Source of the DNA: an uncultured Lachnospiraceae bacterium
GTDB lineage: Bacteria > Bacillota > Clostridia > Lachnospirales > Lachnospiraceae
DNA: 17,841 bases
Assembly: GCA_910586605.1 (NCBI GenBank)
Contig: CAJUJR010000060.1
Span: 1 to 17,841 of the forward strand
Direction of reading: 5' to 3'
Part shown: piece by piece, positions 1-8,189 of the stretch
How positions within the stretch are numbered: the first letter of the stretch is position 1
Layout of the letters: the number at the start of each line of letters is the position of its first letter
Made by a program: the position numbers and the translations under genes
The notes under the pieces: model-generated
The model's input: only the letters and a program-made list of their open reading frames with translations
The model's database searches: none
Told to the model about the DNA's origin: nothing

Positions 1-1
1 A

Positions 2-120
2 AGATATTTTTTATTTCCTTAAGTCCGGCTACGATTGGCTGTGAATAGTAACAGCACAACCCCTATGGAGTTACGATTCACAGTCAATCGTAACGAAATG
101 TAAATAGATAAAAAATATTA
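2..120. repeat. Hairpin-forming dispersed repeat, left end of window
   Basis: Two arms, 2-52 and about 70-120, are imperfect inverted copies. The best-matching part is 30-52 against 70-94, which pair over 23 bases with two mismatches around the core TGTGAAT-GTAAC. The outer AT-rich ends (ATATTTTTTAT) also pair. The outer arm 2-52 recurs exactly, in inverse orientation, at 17791-17841. The stop codon of the CPBP protease gene lies directly beside the element at 122, so the hairpin may also end that transcript. It resembles short palindromic intergenic repeats (MITE or REP type). It contains no coding sequence, and its family is not identified. Confidence 0.8.
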
Positions 121-121
121 T

Positions 122-1072
122 TTATCTATTTACCAATCCATTTAAAAAATCTGGATGTGCCGCAAAAAACATAGATACTGCCACAAGCGCCAGAAGCCCC
201 ACGCAAAACAATGTAAGGACAACTCCTTTTGCAATCCTAATACCTAGTGGCGCCGGATACAGCCTGCCATCCTTAATTTCCCTTCTTTTTGATGCCCGCA
301 GCAATATAAGTACAACAACTATATAAGCCGGAAGCCCTGCCAAATTTTGCCAAGTATATCCATCAATGCTGCCAATAATTGTATTATCCCCATAAAGGCC
401 AGCCGCCAAAAGCGCGCCAAAATCATTCCACGCATGCAGCAACATGACAAACCACAAGCTATTGGTACGCAGGTAAATGGCTCCTAACAGCATCCCCAGG
501 AAACTTGCCATAATTGACTGCACTAATGCACTTTCCAGCCCTATGCCAGAGAGCATGTTAGTCATATGGCATGCCCCAAAAAGTACTCCCTGTATTACAG
601 TCACAAGAAAAATCCCCTTGTCTGTATGGACAGAAAATTTATCTTTCAAAATATTGGCCACAATTCCACGGAACACCAGCTCTTCCGTAAACCCAATCCC
701 AAGCATTACTAAAACAAATAAAATAATGTCCCCAGCAGGAGCTAACGCCTGGAGTTTGTAATCTTCCGTCATACCAGACATTACAAGGTTGCTCACTGCT
801 GCAACCGCCCCTACCATAATCATATATCCGCCTGTTCCGATACTGTAAAGAATTCCCTTGCTTTTCTGCACCAAAACTCCCCCAAATCCCATCGCAAAAA
901 AAACAGCAAGCACAAAAACATCTGCAATCAACATGGAAACAAGCTGAACCGCAAAATTTTGATGAAGTGCCATCATTACTGCAATAGAACTCAAATGAAA
1001 AATCAATAAATATGAAACAATTACAGCAATGCAACTGCATATTGGCAGTTTTTCCCTGAATTTTTTCAACAT
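122..1072 (-). CDS. CPBP family intramembrane metalloprotease (CAAX protease/Abi-like)
   Basis: Integral membrane protein of 316 residues with about eight hydrophobic segments. It carries the three CPBP (CAAX prenyl protease 2 / bacteriocin-processing) motifs: EELVFR with the Glu pair at about 130-131 and Arg135; an FGACH motif with His169; and HAWND with His213, Asn216 and Asp217. These are the expected metal ligands and catalytic residues, so the enzyme looks intact. Bacterial members act in peptide processing, bacteriocin self-immunity or stress; the substrate here cannot be inferred. The frame runs open to 1204, but the ATG at 1072 is preferred because GGGAGG lies 8 bases upstream and the protein then begins with a short basic stretch and a membrane segment. 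The extra 44 codons upstream look like translated intergenic sequence. The gene is separated from its neighbour by a hairpin and is probably transcribed alone. Confidence 0.88.
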   Translation of the reverse strand: MLKKFREKLPICSCIAVIVSYLLIFHLSSIAVMMALHQNFAVQLVSMLIADVFVLAVFFAMGFGGVLVQKSKGILYSIGTGGYMIMVGAVAAVSNLVMSGMTEDYKLQALAPAGDIILFVLVMLGIGFTEELVFRGIVANILKDKFSVHTDKGIFLVTVIQGVLFGACHMTNMLSGIGLESALVQSIMASFLGMLLGAIYLRTNSLWFVMLLHAWNDFGALLAAGLYGDNTIIGSIDGYTWQNLAGLPAYIVVVLILLRASKRREIKDGRLYPAPLGIRIAKGVVLTLFCVGLLALVAVSMFFAAHPDFLNGLVNR

Positions 1073-1236
1073 GTTATAAAACCTCCCAAGCTGCAAATTT
1101 AAAGCCTTCCTGATAAACACTAAACCCAGCGCCCTTGTGGGCATGTTTGAAAATTTATCCCCACAATCTGCATTCCCCACTTTGTAAAATGCAATTACAA
1201 ACACACCCCAAAAATATTTCTCTATAAAGCAAAACC

Positions 1237-1260
1237 GGAGCGTATTATAAAATACGCTCC
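1237..1260 (-). terminator. Probable intrinsic terminator of the coiled-coil gene
   Basis: Perfect 10-bp stem (GGAGCGTATT with AATACGCTCC) and a 4-base loop, 46 bases past the stop codon of the gene at 1307-2383. Read on the minus strand it is followed by GGTTTTGCTTT, a moderately U-rich tail. The plus-strand side is not T-rich, which supports the minus orientation. Confidence 0.7.
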
Positions 1261-1306
1261 AAACATTTCAATATTGAGATGAAAAGGTATTTTGCCCCAA
1301 CTGATA

Positions 1307-2383
1307 CTATGCAGAAACATCAAACCCACCTGAAACTGGTGCTGCTGTTTCTACTGGGGCAGCTTCTGGCGCTGCTGTTTCACCGCCCTCTGCGCTTCCG
1401 CCTTCCTGGGCATTTGCTGCATCTTCTTTCATTCCAACATCAACCAGCCCAAGCGCCGCTGCAATCATGTCATCGGATGCCAGTTCATTTCTCTCCAGCA
1501 TATATCCCTGCTGCTGCAGCAAATTGATTTTCCTTTTCAGATACTGCATATCAGCCTGCATCAGTTCCATATCTTCCTGACGGCGATGCCTGTTCTTCCT
1601 CTGCTTTTCATTTGCTTTCAGCTCCTTTTGCAGACGGGCAATCTCTGCATCCACTTTCTGCTTCTGCGGTGCACGGCGCACACTTTTACCCTGCTGCTTT
1701 GCCTGAAGCTCCACAGAATCATTTTTCTTTTTCTGCACTGCTTCACTCTTCATATTGTTCACCTTTTTCCTTGCAGTGCGAACCATCTTATAAGCATGCT
1801 GCAATGCAAGCTGAACCTCCCTGTCCTCATATTTCCCGCTGGCTGCTTTACGCCGCAGGGAACTAAGGTTAGACGTTGCCGTGGTGAGCGCATTGGACGC
1901 CTGTGCAGATGTTTTTGCTGTGCTGATGGCGGAAGATACCCGATGGTAATTATAAGAAAGCTTCCCTCTGTTCTTCTTTTTTTCTTCCTGTTGCTTTTTC
2001 TTTAATTCCTTCATACGGTCCAACATCCGCTGAAGAGACTTTAAAATTTGCTCTGCTTCTTCCAGCCTCTTCTTTAACGAATCTTTCTCTTCCTCATCAT
2101 CCTTGTTCTTTCCTTTTTCTGCTTTTTCTTCCTCAACAATCCCAAGCTTCTCTTCTTGCTCTTTTAATACAAACTCCTGATACCATGCTGCCACGTCATT
2201 TGTCCTCTGGGACACCTCATAGCTGACAGCCCCACCCTGCCCGGCTGGCTGGACATTCTCCTTTGTTTCTGTCCACCTGCCTGCATCTGCATCACGCTTT
2301 GGTTCAGACGCAGGGCGGCTTTGCTGTACCTTTGCAGCTGCTGCAGCTTGTGCAGCATATTCACCCATTTTATCAACTGCCAT
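1307..2383 (-). CDS. Charged coiled-coil protein of unknown function
   Basis: A 358-residue soluble protein with no signal peptide or membrane segment; function not recognised. It has an Ala-rich N-terminus, then a Glu/Lys-rich coiled coil (roughly 75-145), a central less charged helical segment rich in Ser, Ala and Thr (about 145-220, including RRKAASGKYEDRE), and a second coiled coil rich in Gln, Lys and Arg (about 240-300). The tail is low-complexity Ala/Glu/Pro/Gly. From memory, the central segment resembles one found in other uncharacterised Lachnospiraceae coiled-coil proteins, but no function is known to me. The ATG at 2383 is chosen because AAGGAG lies 7 bases before it; the frame continues upstream to 2404 without a better site. 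It appears monocistronic, with a hairpin terminator at 1237-1260. A structural or scaffolding role would fit the composition but is inference. Confidence 0.75.
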   Translation of the reverse strand: MAVDKMGEYAAQAAAAAKVQQSRPASEPKRDADAGRWTETKENVQPAGQGGAVSYEVSQRTNDVAAWYQEFVLKEQEEKLGIVEEEKAEKGKNKDDEEEKDSLKKRLEEAEQILKSLQRMLDRMKELKKKQQEEKKKNRGKLSYNYHRVSSAISTAKTSAQASNALTTATSNLSSLRRKAASGKYEDREVQLALQHAYKMVRTARKKVNNMKSEAVQKKKNDSVELQAKQQGKSVRRAPQKQKVDAEIARLQKELKANEKQRKNRHRRQEDMELMQADMQYLKRKINLLQQQGYMLERNELASDDMIAAALGLVDVGMKEDAANAQEGGSAEGGETAAPEAAPVETAAPVSGGFDVSA

Positions 2384-2490
2384 ATTATCACTCCTTAAAT
2401 CCATTTGAAAATTCTTTGCAACTCCATTTGCACATAAGGCACGTTTTCATATAATGTATCGGATGTTTTGCCTATTATAATAACAGGTTA

Positions 2491-3666
2491 TCAGATATTC
2501 TTTCTATTGGCATATTCTTTCACACCATTTTTGAACCGTTTCATCCCTTCTTTTACAAATTCTTTTGGGCAGGCGATATTTATCCTTAAAAAACCATCGC
2601 CATTACTGCCATATACAGTTCCATCCATAAGATACAATTTAGCCTCTTTCCTTAAAAAAGCAGCTAACTTGCGGGAAGAAACAGATAAACTGCGGCAATC
2701 CAGCCATAAAAGATATGTGGCTTCTGCTGAAACTACTGTTATCTGTGGCAGTTCATTTTCCAAAAACTCCACAACATATTGTTTACTCCCCTGCAAATAT
2801 TGACGCAGCCCTTCCAGCCATAGGCTGCCTTTTGAATATGCCGCAACTGCTGCATCAACTGCAAATACATTTGGCTCCCCTATCCCATCTGCCCATAACC
2901 CCTTCTTCATTTTTTGATAATTCGCCCTGTCTGGCACAAAAACTGCCGCCGTCTTTATCCCTGCAAGGTTAAAGCTTTTTGTTGGGGCAACCGCTGTTAT
3001 GCTGATTTCCCTACAGGTATCTGACACAGAAGCAAATGGGATATATCCAAGCCCTGGAGCTGTTAAATCACAGTGAATTTCATCTGACAGCACAATTACA
3101 TGATGCTTTTTACAAAGTTCCCCAACCTGCCTTAATGTTTCCCGATCCCAGATTATCCCAACAGGATTATGCGGATTGCATAAAACCATCATGGTTATCC
3201 CAGGGTCTGACAACTGTTGTTCTAACAGTGGAAAATCCATTTTATACTGGCCGCTATCATAACACAGCGGATTTTCCGCTATCTTCCTTCCCTGATCTGT
3301 AACCGCATGGAAAAAACCATTATAAACTGGCGTCTGTATCAAAACCTTATCTCCTGGTTCTGTCAGGTTTTTAACAGCGACAGAAATAGCTGGTATTACA
3401 CCTGTACAAAATAGCAGCCACTCCTTTTCTATCTGAAAATGATGCATATTTTCCCACCAGCCCCGATAGGCCTGATACCATTCATCTGGTACAACTGTAT
3501 AGCCATAAATCCCATGTTCCGCCCTTTTGCAAATTGCTTCCTGGATTTCCGGTGCAGTACAAAAATCCATATCTGCCACCCACATAGGAAGTTCACCTTC
3601 TGGCACATCCCATTTCAGCGAATAGCTGCCCCTGCGGTTTATTTGCGTATCAAAATCATATTTCAT
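2491..3666 (-). CDS. MalY/PatB family PLP-dependent aminotransferase / C-S beta-lyase
   Basis: Full-length fold-type I PLP enzyme of 391 residues. Family-defining features are the N-terminal MWVADMDF segment, the GIYGYT stretch, NPHNPVG, the aspartate-containing SDEIHCDL that binds the PLP ring nitrogen, and APTKSFNLAG carrying the Schiff-base lysine. These are typical of MalY/PatB, which cleave cystathionine or cysteine conjugates to pyruvate, ammonia and a thiol and may also act as aminotransferases. Expected cytosolic role: sulfur amino acid metabolism; the exact substrate is not determinable. The start at 3666 has AGGAGGA shortly upstream. The gene follows the HAD phosphatase gene by only 20 bases and is most likely cotranscribed with it from the promoter at 4646-4673. 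Confidence 0.9.
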   Translation of the reverse strand: MKYDFDTQINRRGSYSLKWDVPEGELPMWVADMDFCTAPEIQEAICKRAEHGIYGYTVVPDEWYQAYRGWWENMHHFQIEKEWLLFCTGVIPAISVAVKNLTEPGDKVLIQTPVYNGFFHAVTDQGRKIAENPLCYDSGQYKMDFPLLEQQLSDPGITMMVLCNPHNPVGIIWDRETLRQVGELCKKHHVIVLSDEIHCDLTAPGLGYIPFASVSDTCREISITAVAPTKSFNLAGIKTAAVFVPDRANYQKMKKGLWADGIGEPNVFAVDAAVAAYSKGSLWLEGLRQYLQGSKQYVVEFLENELPQITVVSAEATYLLWLDCRSLSVSSRKLAAFLRKEAKLYLMDGTVYGSNGDGFLRINIACPKEFVKEGMKRFKNGVKEYANRKNI

Positions 3667-3686
3667 GTCCTTCCTCCTATCAAGCC

Positions 3687-4559
3687 TTAACCTTGTATAC
3701 GTTTTATAAACTCATAAATAGCAATAGCAGCCCCATCTTCTTCATTGCTCAAAGTAATAAAATCAGCCTCTTTTTTCAGTTCCTCTGAAGCATTCCCCAT
3801 AGCGACCCCAAAACCAGCTTTTACTACCATATCCATATCATTAATGTCATCGCCGCATGCCATAGTTTTTTCAGGTGCAATCCCCAGTAACTTTGCAAGC
3901 TTTAACATTCCATTGCCCTTCCTTGCTGTTACTGTATTTACCTCCAGGTTATGCGGCGCCCCAGATACCAGCGTTATATCCTCTACCTGCATAAGCCGCT
4001 GGTAAACCTCCTGCTTCTTTTTTATCCCCTCTTCATCCATATAAAAATTTATTGTTATCTTTTCTACTTTTCCTTCTTTTTGCCGCACATATTCCATTAA
4101 ATCCGGAAAAAACTCCCTGCCAGCCAGCAAATAGTCTGCCATCACCTGCGGCAGCCCCATTTTAGGTATCCATTCCCTTCCATATTCTGGCATATGCCCC
4201 ACGCCCTGGACAAAACAATCCGGCACCACAGGATATTCCTTTAATATTTCCAATACTTCCAGTACCTTTTCATCTGACAGCATGTCTTCAGAAATCCTCT
4301 TCCATTTTTGGCCAATAAAATCTTCAATCTCGTAAATAACCGCCCCATTTGAGGCAACTGCGTATCCTATTTCCCGGATTTCCATTAGTTCCTTAGGAAT
4401 CCCGCTGATTGGCCTCCCTGTTACTGGCACAACACAATACCCTGATGCAATTGCTTCCTGAATTGCCTGCCTGTTCCTTTCAGAAATCCTCTTCTCATTA
4501 TTAAAAACTGTCCCGTCCAAATCCAGGGCAATCAGCCCTTTCACTCCCTTTTCTGCCAT
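3687..4559 (-). CDS. Cof-type HAD-IIB family sugar-phosphate phosphatase
   Basis: A 290-residue HAD hydrolase. Motif I is DLDGT near the N-terminus (the two catalytic Asp residues). Motif II is VTGRP. A conserved Lys sits in TARKGNGM, and motif IV is GDDINDMDMV, followed by GVAMGNA. The large C2-type cap between motifs II and III marks the Cof/YidA-like IIB class, which dephosphorylates sugar phosphates and similar small molecules in the cytosol. The frame is open to 4619, but the ATG at 4559 is preferred: GGAGG lies 4 bases upstream and motif I then falls at the usual distance from the start. First gene of a two-gene unit with the MalY/PatB gene. No pathway link between the two is evident, and substrate is unknown. 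Confidence 0.88.
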   Translation of the reverse strand: MAEKGVKGLIALDLDGTVFNNEKRISERNRQAIQEAIASGYCVVPVTGRPISGIPKELMEIREIGYAVASNGAVIYEIEDFIGQKWKRISEDMLSDEKVLEVLEILKEYPVVPDCFVQGVGHMPEYGREWIPKMGLPQVMADYLLAGREFFPDLMEYVRQKEGKVEKITINFYMDEEGIKKKQEVYQRLMQVEDITLVSGAPHNLEVNTVTARKGNGMLKLAKLLGIAPEKTMACGDDINDMDMVVKAGFGVAMGNASEELKKEADFITLSNEEDGAAIAIYEFIKRIQG

Positions 4560-4645
4560 ATATCCTCCATTGCAAACATTAGGAACTGTATCGATAACAT
4601 ACCGTTCCTTATATACCATTATTCCATCGCCAAAGGCTATGTTAC

Positions 4646-4673
4646 ATTATACCACTTACCCTTTATTTTTCAA
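4646..4673 (-). promoter_or_regulatory. Sigma-A promoter for the HAD-MalY/PatB unit
   Basis: Minus-strand -35 TTGAAA (4668-4673), a 16-base spacer and a perfect -10 TATAAT (4646-4651). Transcription would start near 4639, about 80 bases before the chosen HAD start codon. It lies in the short gap after the anti-sigma gene, where no clear terminator is visible, so read-through from upstream is possible. Confidence 0.7.
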
Positions 4674-4687
4674 GCAAACCAAATAAC

Positions 4688-5506
4688 TTAGGCAGGGTAT
4701 TGTTTCATAAAACTCCGATAAAACATCCCCAAGGCAATGCTTTCTGCAATGACTAATACAAGATACCACCCAACCGTTTCCATCACTGCCAAAAAACTGC
4801 CAGCGCCGTCTACTTGGTATAACCCAGCCCGCATATTTAGCAAAACTGTAACCCCAGCCAACAGCAACATTACAGCAGTAAGGTTATACCCCTTGCCCAT
4901 TCTCTGTACCAGAAAATAAATGAACAGCACTAAAAGATAGGCTCCAACTAAAACAATTATCTGTTTTTCCATAAATCCCCCTGCCCGCTCTGCTGCCATC
5001 CCCAAAAATAGCATATCACCGCCTGCTGATTGGCTAAAAAAAGAGCAAAACAAAACTACAATATAAAGAAATGAACTGCCTTCTGCAAAAAAAATTATCC
5101 CCTCTTTTTTCAAAGATACACTGCATTGTTTCCAACCATCTGATATATGGAACAATAAAATTATGTATATTGGGTAAAATATGCAATTAGTAAGATATAA
5201 AGAAGAAAAAAACGCATATCCCCTAAGGTTAAAACGAAACTGCAAAACGAACAGCAAAAGAAATAAAACCATAAGCCCTCTTTGCTCCAGCTTCTTTTTT
5301 TGCCCCATCTTTTTGAAATAAGCTGCTATCCTGCCATCTGTTTTTTCTGATACAAAATCATGCTTTTTTATCAAATCATATGCCTTTTTGCACTCACTGC
5401 ATTCTTCAAAATGCTTATCTATCATTTGATTTGATTCTTCTGATGTAACTCCATCCAAATAAGAAGGCAATAAATCCCTAATAATATTACAATGTACTTT
5501 TTCCAT
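4688..5506 (-). CDS. Membrane anti-sigma factor with N-terminal zinc-finger (zf-HC2/ZAS) domain
   Basis: A 272-residue protein. The N-terminal domain (about 1-60) has Cys6 and the ZAS signature His32-x3-Cys36-x2-Cys39, typical of anti-sigma factors that hold an ECF sigma factor inactive at the membrane. About six hydrophobic segments follow from residue 75 to the C-terminus, with no obvious extracytoplasmic sensor domain, so the signal may be sensed within the membrane. The ATG at 5506 is chosen because GGGGGAGAGG lies immediately upstream; an in-frame GTG at 5524 would place that site inside the gene. The start overlaps the end of the sigma gene by 20 bases, which suggests translational coupling and confirms the pair functionally. 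Confidence 0.87.
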   Translation of the reverse strand: MEKVHCNIIRDLLPSYLDGVTSEESNQMIDKHFEECSECKKAYDLIKKHDFVSEKTDGRIAAYFKKMGQKKKLEQRGLMVLFLLLFVLQFRFNLRGYAFFSSLYLTNCIFYPIYIILLFHISDGWKQCSVSLKKEGIIFFAEGSSFLYIVVLFCSFFSQSAGGDMLFLGMAAERAGGFMEKQIIVLVGAYLLVLFIYFLVQRMGKGYNLTAVMLLLAGVTVLLNMRAGLYQVDGAGSFLAVMETVGWYLVLVIAESIALGMFYRSFMKQYPA

Positions 5507-5996
5507 GTTCCTCTCCCCCTTCACCGGAATAATATTCTTTCACAATTCTTTCTTTGCCCCTGTAAAAATTTACACGAGCCCAGTTCTCACTTTTTCCTAG
5601 TATTTCCCCAATCTCTTTAAAAGACAATGCCCCTGTAATCCGAAGGTACATTACCTCCCGCATCTTCCCAGGCAATTTTTGCATTAATTTCAATACATCC
5701 AGCAGTTCAATTTTTGCAAGTGCCTCCCGCTCGGGCGTAACCTCAAAAACCTCTTCCCTGCCAGAAAAACCATCTGGAACTTGCCTTTTATTTTTAGAAA
5801 GATACTGGTAATAAGCATTCTTTGCAATTGAACATAACCAAGTGGATATTTTGCAGCTCCCATCATAGTTCCCAATCGACTGGTATGCTTTCAAAAAAGT
5901 CTCCTGTGTTAATTCTTCTGCAATGTCCTTATTATTGCTAATGGCAAGTAAAAAGTGAAAAACTATTTTAGCATTTTCACAATATAGCTCTTCCAT
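5487..5996 (-). CDS. ECF-type RNA polymerase sigma factor
   Basis: A 169-residue sigma-70 family protein of ECF size. Region 2 includes AEELTQETFLKAY and the promoter-melting segment KISTWLCSIAKN. Region 4 is a helix-turn-helix with LPGKMREVMYLR and LSFKEIGEILGKSENWA. No region 3 or N-terminal extension is present. AAAGGAGG sits just before the ATG at 5996. Its partner anti-sigma gene overlaps the 3' end. The upstream regulator-kinase fusion gene ends only 21 bases before the start, with no terminator seen, so sigma and anti-sigma may be transcribed with it, although an internal promoter cannot be excluded. The regulon and inducing signal are unknown. Confidence 0.92.
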   Translation of the reverse strand: MEELYCENAKIVFHFLLAISNNKDIAEELTQETFLKAYQSIGNYDGSCKISTWLCSIAKNAYYQYLSKNKRQVPDGFSGREEVFEVTPEREALAKIELLDVLKLMQKLPGKMREVMYLRITGALSFKEIGEILGKSENWARVNFYRGKERIVKEYYSGEGGEEHGKSTL

Positions 5997-6017
5997 CCAC
6001 GCCTCCTTTCATTTTAT

Positions 6018-7937
6018 TTATCCGTTTAGGGATAATTTCGTTACAGATGGATGGAGAAGTTCTGGCTCTTTTTGCAAAATATAAGATTCCAGGCTATTTT
6101 TATCAATTAATGCAGGGACAACCCCTTTTCTGGAAATACAAAAACCAGCGGCATATGTTGCAATGCGCACAGCATTTTCCAATGTATAGCCATAAAGCAG
6201 ATAGGATGCCAGCGCACTGATAAAAGCATCACTGGCGCCTGTATTATCAACAGAAGTAAAAGAAGCCGCCGGAAACTCCCTTTCCCACTCTTTTGTTTTC
6301 ACATAGCACCCACGCTCCCCTAAAGTAATTATGACTGTCTCAATCCCATACCCCATCAGGGTTTCCGCACGCTCCTCCACAGATGGCTTCCCAGGGCAAA
6401 GCACTTTTAATTCATCTTCATTTGGAATAATAATGTCAACACATGACAACAGTTCTTTCGGGAAATAACTACAGGCAGATGGTTTAAATATCGTTTTCAC
6501 CTGATGCCTATGCGCAGCCAGGCAAGCTTCTTGTACAGTTTCCAATGGGATTTCCGACTGAATCAGGCAATATCCAGTATTTTCAAACAAATGCTCCTTT
6601 TCACGGATTGCGTCAGGGGTAAAAATATCATTTGCCCCTGCTAATATAGAAATCATAGAATCCCCGCCTTCTTCCACAAGGATATATGCCTTTCCTGTAT
6701 TTACGTTAAAACAGCGTTTCACGCCGAATGTATCTACACCATACTCATTTAAAGCACGAAATATATTGTCAGAATCTAAATCAAATCCTACATTGCCAAT
6801 TAGGGACACATGATGCCCCAACTTTGAAGCGCCAATTGCCTGGTTAATCCCCTTTCCACCAGGATGCACAAAAGAAGATGATGTGCTGACAGTTTTCCCA
6901 GTGTCTGGAAGCTGCATAACATTTAGATATGTGTCCATATTAATACTGCCAACCACAACTATTTTAGGAGTATTAAGGTCAAATGGCATCCCCAGCGTTG
7001 CACTATTATCCATTTTAAAATCCTGTGAAAACGGCATAAGCCCACTATCGGATTTATTGATATGATAGATAAGCTTATGGCAAAGATATGTGCCAAACTC
7101 CGTATTAGATACTGTATAAGTAGAAATTTCAGGAATTGCAGGAGCTTCCAGTTTATCATTTTTTAAGGAAATAAGAGAAAAATCTTCTGGTATCCTGTAA
7201 TGAAGGGCATTCATAAGCTGATAGAATTCCAGCGCCTTTAAATAATGCGATGAGACAATCCCACTAATCTGATGCGTGTTCACTTTATAAATCAAGGTAT
7301 CATCTAATTCCCGGAAGATAAGCTGCTCATCAAATGGCAAATGGTTATTAAATAAACAGCTCCTGTAACCAGACAAAAACGCTTCAATACGCCTTCCCTC
7401 TGTAAGCAGGCAGGCAATTTTTGTATGCCTCCGCATAATCAATTCCTGGGTAACCTGGTATCCAAATGTCTCATATGGAAGCTGTACGGAACTGTTTCCA
7501 CCAAAAGGCCCTGCTAAAATATATGGTATACTGCTATCTTGGATATGATGCGAAAATTCCAGGCTGCCCTCCTTTACCGGCTCCCAGAGAATCCCATCAA
7601 CATGCCTGCTACACATAGCAGTAATATTCTTTAACTCCTGTTCCATATCAGAACAGCTATTACACACCAAAGCAGTATAGCCATTGTCTTGTGCAGTTTT
7701 TATAATCCCATCTAATGTCGTGTCAAAAGAAACGGAAGAGCGCAGCAATATACCAAGCACCCATGTTTTTTTTGTAGTAACAATAGCGGACGCATACGGG
7801 GTGTAATTATATTCTTTTACAATTTTTAAAACCCGTTCCCTTGTTTCCTTGCTAATGCTTTCATCCTTTTGGTTCACAATTTTTGAAACGGTGGAAACGG
7901 AAACCCCTGCAAGTTTTGCAATCTCTTTTATATTCAT
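6018..7937 (-). CDS. LacI-family transcriptional regulator fused to PfkB/ribokinase-like kinase
   Basis: A 639-residue two-part protein. Residues 1-50 are a LacI-type HTH (IKEIAKLAGVSVSTVSKIVN). About 55-320 form the periplasmic-binding-protein-like effector domain (ILLRSSVSFDTTL near the start; a weakly conserved C-terminus). About 324-620 are a complete PfkB kinase of ribokinase type: GSINMD at the sugar-binding N-terminus, PGGKGINQA, PNEDEL, and the phosphate-binding/catalytic motif NTGASDAF, in which GASD replaces the usual GAGD but keeps the catalytic Asp. The start at 7937 is chosen because GGAGG lies 8 bases upstream; the in-frame GTG at 7952 overlaps that site. It is divergent to a nucleoside/ribose operon with its own kinase, suggesting it senses and may phosphorylate the same sugar and represses both promoters. 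No frameshift or stop separates the halves, so the fusion appears genuine. Confidence 0.9.
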   Translation of the reverse strand: MNIKEIAKLAGVSVSTVSKIVNQKDESISKETRERVLKIVKEYNYTPYASAIVTTKKTWVLGILLRSSVSFDTTLDGIIKTAQDNGYTALVCNSCSDMEQELKNITAMCSRHVDGILWEPVKEGSLEFSHHIQDSSIPYILAGPFGGNSSVQLPYETFGYQVTQELIMRRHTKIACLLTEGRRIEAFLSGYRSCLFNNHLPFDEQLIFRELDDTLIYKVNTHQISGIVSSHYLKALEFYQLMNALHYRIPEDFSLISLKNDKLEAPAIPEISTYTVSNTEFGTYLCHKLIYHINKSDSGLMPFSQDFKMDNSATLGMPFDLNTPKIVVVGSINMDTYLNVMQLPDTGKTVSTSSSFVHPGGKGINQAIGASKLGHHVSLIGNVGFDLDSDNIFRALNEYGVDTFGVKRCFNVNTGKAYILVEEGGDSMISILAGANDIFTPDAIREKEHLFENTGYCLIQSEIPLETVQEACLAAHRHQVKTIFKPSACSYFPKELLSCVDIIIPNEDELKVLCPGKPSVEERAETLMGYGIETVIITLGERGCYVKTKEWEREFPAASFTSVDNTGASDAFISALASYLLYGYTLENAVRIATYAAGFCISRKGVVPALIDKNSLESYILQKEPELLHPSVTKLSLNG

Positions 7938-7997
7938 AGGTAAATCCTCCACTAAAATATAGCTATATGCTTAGTCATAACTAATAACAATATACCC

Positions 7998-8026
7998 ATG
8001 ATAAGTAATTCAAATATAGATGTCAA
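7998..8026 (-). promoter_or_regulatory. Sigma-A promoter of the regulator-kinase fusion gene
   Basis: Minus-strand consensus -35 TTGACA (8021-8026), 17-base spacer, -10 TATCAT (7998-8003). The predicted start is near 7991, giving a leader of about 54 bases before the ATG at 7937. Two inverted repeats, 7971-7984 and 7957-7968, fall at roughly +8 to +35, a place where an operator could block elongation and allow autorepression. Confidence 0.8.
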
Positions 8027-8087
8027 TAGCTGCCTATGGCAGAAGACAAGACAACTATGGCAAAGGAAAAGAATCGCCATCTTTTCA

Positions 8088-8122
8088 AAGTGAATTTTAT
8101 GCACATTGCATAAAATTCACTT
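8088..8122. repeat. Perfect 16-bp inverted repeat, candidate regulator site
   Basis: Arms AAGTGAATTTTATGCA (8088-8103) and TGCATAAAATTCACTT (8107-8122) are exact inverse complements around a 3-base centre (CAT). With small bulges, the pairing continues outward (TTTTC at 8082-8086 with GAAAA at 8125-8129). It sits between the two divergent -35 elements, with no U-rich tail on either side, so it is more likely a protein-binding site than a terminator. Confidence 0.75.
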
Positions 8123-8160
8123 CAGAAAATAGTAAAAATAGACAAATAACACAAAACCTA

Positions 8161-8189
8161 TTGACGAAACGATATGGGAATGTTAGAAT
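8161..8189 (+). promoter_or_regulatory. Sigma-A promoter of the nucleoside operon
   Basis: -35 TTGACG (8161-8166), 17-base spacer, -10 TAGAAT (8184-8189), with transcription predicted to start near 8196. The leader before the kinase start is about 130 bases and carries three short inverted repeats (8206-8216, 8219-8233, 8269-8283), which are candidate operators or small RNA hairpins. Confidence 0.78.

Noticed and set aside
639..1040. Cys-rich minus-strand frame of 133 codons
   Set aside because: It overlaps the CPBP protease in another frame, and the latter carries all catalytic motifs.
2440..2500. TATAAT-like sequence ahead of the coiled-coil gene as a promoter
   Set aside because: The -10 lies in a short palindrome, and no acceptable -35 is found at the required distance.
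8082..8129. The long inverted repeat as an intrinsic terminator
   Set aside because: Neither side carries a U-rich tail, and no gene ends next to it.
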